NCBI GenBank assembly: GCA_945859605.1
Contig: OX243817.1
Span: forward strand, 19,002,156-19,066,155
Direction: 5' to 3'
Length of the DNA stretch: 64,000 nucleotides
Origin: Lumbricus rubellus
Lineage: Eukaryota > Annelida > Clitellata > Crassiclitellata > Lumbricidae
Part shown: in pieces, positions 27,301 through 36,300 of the stretch
Numbering within the stretch: the first letter of the stretch is position 1
How the letters are laid out: every line of letters begins with the position of its first letter
Notes under the pieces: generated by a model
What the model was told of the DNA's origin: nothing
What the model saw: the letters and a program-made list of their open reading frames with translations, nothing else
The model's database searches: none
Made by a program: the position numbers and the translations under genes

Positions 27301-30300
27301 GTTCGTACTCAGCGCAAAGCTTGCTGAAGTATTTCTGATTTGTGGAATCTCAAAAGTAAAGAAAAACAAGCAAATTAAAAATCTATGAACAACGAAAACA
27401 ACAAAATAAAAGTTTTAGTCGTGATTTCAAGATCAACAATAATGATATATGATGGTTGATTCATTCATTCATTCAAGTATTTATATAGCGCCTCTTCAAG
27501 GAAACTACTCAGAGGCGCTCCCGACTGATTGGTTAGTGCGATCGGCCTGTAACACAGAGAGTGCGTGTTTGATTCTCATCCAAGGCAGGTAATGTGAAGG
27601 GGCTGTTAGCAAGTCCTTTGCACACACACTTACTTTGCAATATAGGGCTGCCTCAAATGCAGTTGTATTGTATTGTATTGTATTGTATTGTATTGTATTG
27701 CACCTATTGAATGAAGGTTCAAACTATTCGTTCTAGCAAAAACCTTTTAGGTTCTGCTAAGAATGAACTTTTCAATATTGATATCAAGCAATACTGAGCT
27801 ACTATACACATATAATAGCAGACATAATAATATTATAATAGCAGACATTTTACGCATCACAGATAGCACATTTTTATATTCTGGATGGAATTTGCATACG
27901 CTGCATTTATAAGCAGCACAGCATGGAAATGGCACGAAAACCTGCTCAGCACAGCAAAACAACACACCACAATTGCATTCTATAACCCTAGTTTTGACAG
28001 ACTTCCTCTCTCCTGGAAAGAGTATAATTAATGCAGAGCATGTATTGTAAACTTTGAGGTGGATGGAGAAACGATAGAGGTAGTATCGAGCTTCACATTC
28101 CTGGGATCTATGATAGAGAAGGAGGGAAGAAGTGATATGGAAATAAGGAGGAGGGTAACAATGGGGAAAACGGCAATGAACGGTCTGGAAAAGATTTGGA
28201 AGGACAAATACGTGAGCAGGGAAACAAAGAAAAGACTGGTAAGAGCACTGATCTTCCCAGTCGTCCTATATGGATGCGAGACATGGACAAAGACACGGGA
28301 TATGGAAAAGAAAATCAACGCGTGTGAGATGTGGATTTGGAGAAAGATGCTAAGGATTTCATGGACGGAGAAGAGAACTAACGAATCGGTGCGCGAGGAG
28401 CTCGGAATAGAGAGGGAGGAGACACTGCAGCAAACAGCAACTTGGAGGAAATTGAGCTACTTCGGCCATGTGATGAGATCTAACGGTTTGGAAAAGGAGC
28501 TGATGACGGCATGCGGTGAGGGAAGGAGAAGATGCGGAAGACCAAGGAAGAAATGGTTGGATGAGGTACAGGAAAAGTCTGGCATGAGACTGGAGGAACT
28601 AAGAGAGGCGACTAGGGAGAGGATCAACTGGAGGATGCACCAGGGCTTTCGCCAGAGCTCCAGTAGCTGACGGCCCCAGGTGATGTATTGTAAATAACCG
28701 TCAAACTAATATGCTCTACAATTCATTAGAAAGTTTTATATCTGTAAGAAATAAATAAATTAGTAGATATATTCAATAAGAAGGAAATAAATAAATTAGT
28801 AGATATATTCAATAAGAAGGAAATAAATAAATTAGTAGATATATTCAATAAGAAGAGAGTGTCTTTGCAACCTATGTCCTTTGAGATTTCTATGATCTGT
28901 TGGTGCCACTCGGTCACAGACGTCTTAGTCGTAAGTGGAGGCTGCAGGTCTCTGCAAAAATTAAACAAACCAAGTTATTCCACTTTATTATCCTTTTAAA
29001 CCAAACAATACAATGGTTGTCTTCTCAGTATTTTCCCCAAATTGAAGCTGACAGAGTTTTAAACATGGGTGCTTGCACTCCCTCTGTTAGATTGACGCCT
29101 TGTACCAGGCGGTGCAGTGCCTTCTCCGTAGATGGCCCTGCGACCTGGAATGGGCTCCATACTGCCATCTCTTGATTTAAAAAAAATTTGCACTACAGAA
29201 CTAAGGTACTAATGAAATACTAAGTGAAACTGAGAAGTTTCTATATTTATAAAATATATAAAAATACCCATGTTCATAATTTCCTGGTTTGCAGTTTCAA
29301 CCTCTTGATTAAAAAATTTAACTGTGGCCACTGGCCATTGTGATTTGCTTCTGGCAAAAATATCTGCAGTTGCTTATGGTTGTCAATTTATAATAATATT
29401 TATCAGACAGCAGTGGCTAATTAGTCATACGTACAGAAATTTATTGAGCCAATCAGCCAATCAGACAATCAACCAAGCAGCCAACCAATATGCAATGAGT
29501 CATAAACAAACCAACCAAACTGACTGCCTCTTAACCCTTTAATGCCGAGATGGTAGTAAATTATATGGGAAATCCTATACCCTCTGACATTAAAGGGTTA
29601 AGCAAAACCCAGCTGCTCGCTGCTCGCTTGCTCATTCAATTGATCGCCCACTGACTCACTCACCTCAGTGACAAAACCAATTCCACTCTTCTCTCGTTCA
29701 GAAACTTCTGGTTCATTATCAGTTCATCGAGAATCGTCTGAACAGACGAAGGATTAACGATATTTTCGCCCGACATAAATGATCTGAAACAAAACAAGCC
29801 AACAGCGCTAGAACAACGTCTCAAGCAATTCTGTCAATGTTAACAAAGTGTGGCTTGAGGTTGAAATCTTGGGGCTGAATATAAACCTGGCTTTACGTTT
29901 TACATAACACGAACTGCTATCAGGCAGCGCCGCGCCTTATCTGTGGCTGACCCTGAGACCGGGAATGCGCTTCCTACTACTCTTCGTCAAATGCCTATTG
30001 ATCTATTTGTCTCATTTTTTATATTTCTTAAGACTTTTCGATATGACAAATCCTTACCTAAATCTCTTCATCACATCTTCTTCATGCACCTGCCTCCAGC
30101 AGTCCACACGCGCTGTCCACTGCACGTAGACCTTCTTCTCATTCTCAACAGCAGACAGCATCAGACGCGTGTAAAGATCGGCAAACGCTCGCTTGTTCGC
30201 AAGAACCGTCTGGTTTATAACCTGTGTCAAACACAGAAACCAGCCGCTGAATATGACAACAGCTCTTATTAGCCTTTATCTTTTATGCAAACTGTTGCAT

Positions 30301-33300
30301 TATCATTAGCCATTTTGGATCTACAACTTACTGAAGATAATTTAGAACTATTACGTATTTAACTACAAAACTTCAAAACTTTTGCGTTTAGAAACTGAAT
30401 CTTAAGACTGTTGCTGTAAGATATTAATTGTGGCTGGGCCTATAAAAATCAGTCTCCCTTGTCTTAGCACTCTCCTTGGCAAACTGATGGACATAAGTTG
30501 TGACAGATATTACTTTACTTTGTTTGTTTGTATGTGCACTTGCAATAGCGCCTCTTCTAGCTCTCTCTACTGAGAGGCGCTCTCGAATGCAGAGTGGACA
30601 CTGCTTCGGAGTTTTACCCCGAAGCGCTGAGCAATTGTGTGTGAAGGACTTGCCCAAGGTTCTTACGCGGCGAGGTGGATTCGAACCTCGAACCTTCCGG
30701 CTTCAAGGCAACGACGTCACCAATATACCACCGCGCCCCACAAACATTCTTTGTCATTGCTGCGTAATGAATGTTCTTCATTGCATTGGAAATGCGATGT
30801 TGCTGGCGGAACATACGGTAGCAGCCAAATTTGCATTACTAAAGTGCTATTTACTAACTTACTTTACTTATTACGTAAATGAACTTTTTACTAGCCATCC
30901 TTAAGAAGAAAAAGATGCTAACCTGGCATTCTTTATCAAGCAGTCGTTGAAGGTCAGGCAGAACAAGATAACCAATCTTCTCCAGACTTGCACTCGTGTC
31001 CTCAAACAATTTCTTCACCTTTAAAATAACAAGCGACAAACTTGAATTAAAACAAGCAAATCATAAAATCTTACTAAAGAACCTCAAAAACCACAAATGC
31101 TTTCACAGAGATTAGTGGTACATTGGATTAACATCTAAGCTGAAATCTCAGCACTCAGAGGTTCCAGTCGTATGCAACACATCTACTGAAGTTTCAAACT
31201 CTTAATATTAATAATAATAATGTTCGTTTACTCAACAATCCGGTTGACAGACCGCAACCGGTTACACTACACAGTCATGCAGTTATCTTACTTAACATAA
31301 AGCTTAAACACTAACAGAACAGACATTACAATCTTGTCGTATCACAGAATGACCATCAGTCTCGTATTTATAATCAAACCGAATTCAACCTGATTCAATC
31401 TTTCTGAAAACTAGAAGCATCCACCAAGCAATCAAACAACAGTTCGGCAATCAAACAATAGTTCGGCAATCACTGTTTAACACGATTACAGAATCCTAGC
31501 ATCTGACCTTTTCCATTCGCAACTTTTCCAGTTGTCCCATTCTTGCATCCACTTCAGCGATAATACCTTTCCGATTAGATGTCTGAATGGCAACTTTTTC
31601 CCACACAGATATCAGATCAGACTTCGTCAGATTCCACAGAACCTGTCCACAAAACACAGAACCACGTTGCAAGAAACCATAGATACGTAATAAGATAAGT
31701 CATGAATATATCCACACGGCTTCTTCCTTCGATGGATATATTACTTGTTCAAGGCTCTTTTACAATCAATACAAAAGAGAAGGTCAGCGCTGAACAAGTT
31801 TAAGGCAAGAAATAGCAATGAAATACAGCTTTCTAAAGGATACAATATGATTCTCAGCTTCCTTAACACTTTAACAGGAGTTGCATTAGTTTTCCAGTCA
31901 TCTTGGTACATGCCACTCAATTAAATTTGGAGTTTCCTTACAACATACTGATTTATTGTGAATAATTAATTAATTTTAAAAGTTGTCAATCAGCTATGTA
32001 GGTATTTAGCTGGTTGGTCCATCAGTCATTATCAACAAGACAAACAGTCAGCCAGTCAGTCAGCAAGTCAATCAGTCAGCCAGCCAACCAGCCAGCCAAT
32101 CAGTCAGTTAGTCAAAGGTTTTTATAAAGAAAAGTTGGAAACCTCATCAGGCATGATCTGAGAAATGATGCTTTCGATGAGTGCATCATTTTCACGAAGG
32201 TCACTCATCACATCTTCGCCGAGTGCTGCCACCTGTGGCTCGATTTGCTTCAATCACAAATATAAATATCACAGATGATTAGACTGATGCTTGTAGGTTA
32301 CAATCAAGTAAGGTCACAAAGTCATCAGCATCTCTGCAACACACTAACCCGCACACACTCCAAAATGACCAATACCTATATATAATAGAACACTGAAGCA
32401 TTATGCTTACTACTACAATGAGTGTCACTACCAAAATATTTCCCATAGTCATAGTTATGATATACTGTTTATCCTTTCTGTTATGTTAATCATTAATGTT
32501 AATGTTGTTAGTCTGTTTTTGTGATCAATGTGCTACGGTTGTTGCCTAAAAAAATGGTATTTTGATTTGATTTGATAGTCACTAATGCACGCTTGAATTC
32601 TCAATAACTGAGATAACTTACTATGTAAGTTTGAAGACCTCATCATTTAATAAGTTTAGTAGGTTACTTAACCACTGAACTACTCACAGTGCTTATTAGT
32701 CCAAGTTCATGGTACATGTCTTCCAAAGTAGCTTCATGTCTGCAGGCACAAAACAGAACAAATTATTTCATTATAAATTGCCAAATTTGAATTGAAACAG
32801 CAAATTAAGAGGAATATTCAAGTAAGCTATGCACAATGGCGCGATGGTGTAGTGGTGGCGTAATTGCCTTGAAGCTGGAAGGTTCGAGGTTCGAATCCAC
32901 CATCAGGCCACCTCGTAGGGACCTTGAGCAAGGCCTTCACTCGGCATGAAACTCCGATGCAGTGTCCGCTCTGTAGTTGGGAGCGCCTCTGAGTGAAGAG
33001 AGAGCTTGAAGGGGTGCTATAACAAGTGCTCATACAAACAAAAGAGGAACTTCTATTTAAAGCCTTACGCCTTGGGTCGCAAAGGTTTGTCAGTCACTCA
33101 TTCAATTGAGTAAAGCGGGGAGGAGACCCGACCGACGACTCCAATTGGAGCGTAGACTCGGAACCGACCTGGGCTGGCGAATCAAAGTCCACCGTGCCCA
33201 CCTTCTCGTGGTGCGACCTGTTAGTAACCTTTCCGTATGGAAGGGTGAACGAACGGGCACGGATGGCAAACGGGGGGAAGGCAATGGCAAACCACCCCTT

Positions 33301-36300
33301 ATCTTCTGCCAAGAAAAAAGTCATGGTGTATAAACAAAGAAAAGACTGGTAAGAGCACTGATCTTCCCAGTGGTCCTATATGGATGCGAGACATGGACAA
33401 AGACACGGGATATGGAAAAGAAAATCAACGCGTGTGAGATGTGGATTTGGAGAAAGATGCTAAGGATTTCATGGACGGAAAAGAGAACTAACGAATCGGT
33501 GCGCGAGGAGCTTGGAATAGAGAGGGAGGAGACACTGCAGCAAACAGCAACTTGGAGAAAATTGAGCTACTTTGGCCATGTGATGAGATCTAACGGTCTG
33601 GAAAAGGAGCTGATGACGGCATGCGGTGAGGGAAGGAGAAGATGCGGAAGACCTAGGAAGAAATGGTTGGATGAGGTACAGGAAAAGTCTGGCATGAGAC
33701 TGGAGGAGCTACGAGAGGCGACTAGAGAGAGGAGACGTTGGAGAGAATACATCAAGGCTTTCGCCAGAGCTCCAGAAGCTGACGGCACCAGGTGACCAGG
33801 TGACGCCTTGGATGCTGCTCATGTATTTCTGAGAAGTATAGATTATGGCACAGATATCCTGCCAAATCAATTTTATGTGTGCATTCTGAATACCACTACA
33901 GGTGATCAAATGCTGCCACCACGAGAGTAAACAATAGAATGCTAGTTATCTATTGAAGTGCTGCTAAAATGTTTTCATAGACCAACCTTTGCTTTCTGCT
34001 GGCTGTAATTCTTTCAATTACATTCGAACCAACCTTCGCTGGTACTACATTGACAAAATCATTAAGATAAAACATTTGTTACACAGTGCATAATCGGCAC
34101 AATAAAATAATCACAGGGATACCCAGTCACATGGAACTGGATTACATGGAATGGTGGATAATGTTTCTAATTGACGCTTGCATTGTAATCTACGTCAACA
34201 ATAATAATTAATTACCCGAAATATTGTCCACCATTCAATGCATGGAACTTACAGAAGAGCAGCCAATGTCTAAAACGCATCAGAATGTCAGTTAAATGTG
34301 TCGAATCAAGGAAACAACAGAGCGCAAAAATTTTAGAACCCGCTGATTGGTGACTGGTACAGAAAAAGATAAAGAGACAGACAGCAGTAGGTACACATGA
34401 TGTACAGGGAACAGTCACTAAAGAAGATCTTCATGCACAAAAATAACTTAATCCATTTTGAAGGGTTCTTAAAATGCACTTTATAAATGCTCCGATATAT
34501 ACAGTGCGACTCGGTGACCTATCGGTAACGCGCTTGCTCTCAGAGCGGACGGTTGCAGGTTCGAATCTGGGTAACGACCTTGGGCAAGTTGTTTACACAC
34601 ACGTGCCTCTGTCACCAAGCAGTATAATTTGGTACTGGCGTCAGCTGGAAAGTAAATGGCAAGTCCTGCGATACACTGGCCACGTATCGAGGACCTTGAG
34701 ATTCGTACATTGCTGGCTTTTTATATAATACATACATTCAACAGAAAGACGGAACACAAAGTTGGCTTTTCAGCCAAGTTGTCTCCGGTCAAAATGAGGT
34801 AAAGGTTAGAAACTGACCGATGACATCAGGAAGTCCACAGACTTCTCTTTCGACGAGACTAGACTCAGACTCCCTCAAATGATTTCTCGCTTCTTCAGAG
34901 TAAAACCTTTCAAACAATTAAAGATGACAAGCTCTTAGTAAAACACTGAGCATGGCAACATCGATAAATAACAATAACAATAATTTAGTTAATAATAACA
35001 GTTGCAATACAACTGTTTGTCCATCTTTCAGATGACTCAACCAAGCTATTCAAAAATATATATATATGCATTTGCAATTTTAAATCTTGAGTTTAGATAT
35101 CATTCCGACTTATGCCCAACCTCTAAATGTACTGCAAAATAAATCAACTTTAACACAAACAACATGTATATTACTTCCCATGAATAACTTATATGAAATA
35201 ATAAAAACAAGAATTAACAATAATATTACAAATACAGTTAATACAATAATCTTATTATTGACTGCACTGCACAATGTCTATTTTATTAATAATAATTAAT
35301 TTTTTAAAATATTGAATTTATGTCTAAAGTTAATTTGCATATAAACGATTTTCTACTTTTCAATATATTTAGTCAAAAAGTATTGAAAACTAGTAAACAT
35401 GAGCAAAAAATTAGTAAAAATATACACAACTCAGTTTTAATGAACCAGCTAAATACAGATATGTAAAAGAAAAGCAAGCACACAATATATACAAATAGTT
35501 CTTGTGACATTAAGAGAACATTATCATAATATGAATAATAATTAATATTCATTCATTCATTCGGACATTTGCATAGCGCTCCTTCAAGTAAAAAATGCTA
35601 CTCAGAGGCACTCCCGACTCCAGCGCGCCTAAAAAGAACAGTTTTAAGTTTAGTAAGGAACGATCCTGGTAGAGTCCAAGGGTGTAGGCGTAGCTCAAAA
35701 GGAAGGCCATTCCAGACCACCTGACCAACCACAGAAAATTAATAATATATTCAACACCTACTTGTAGACGATGGGATTTTCAGTGTATGGCTCATTTGGA
35801 AATTCTTCTAGCCAATGAATCTGTCGATCATCAAGTATTCCAGCCGTGGGAAGCTTCATGTGAACAACTGGTATTCCAGAACTTCTCTTTTGTCCGACAA
35901 TCTGCGTGTTTGCCCCAAGCTTTGCAATCTTGGATTTCTCCAATGATTTCACCAACTGAACCTGTCATCATATAAGATATATAAACTTTGGAATTTATTG
36001 TGTGACTGACAATTCGAATCAACTTTAGAACATCGCATATTAAAATTCAACATCACTAAGCACAAGCTATGAAATAGCTCATTAACGTACTGCCGTGAAC
36101 AGAGTTTGAACAGTACATGCATACAATTACCCCTAATTGTCCGGTCTGTTTTTCAATTTTACTTCAGGTAAAAATAAAATTGAGGAGGGTTGAGGCTATG
36201 TACTCACAATACAAAACATGCACATTTATATTTAAAAGAAAATATAATAAAACGTGTATGTTCAATGACATTATTCTTGCAATGGTCTGCCATGTCTGTT

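Noticed and set aside
34503..34580. tRNA gene candidate
   Set aside because: It has A- and B-box-like motifs, but no paired acceptor stem and a CCTTGGGCAAGT body follows, so it is a SINE head.
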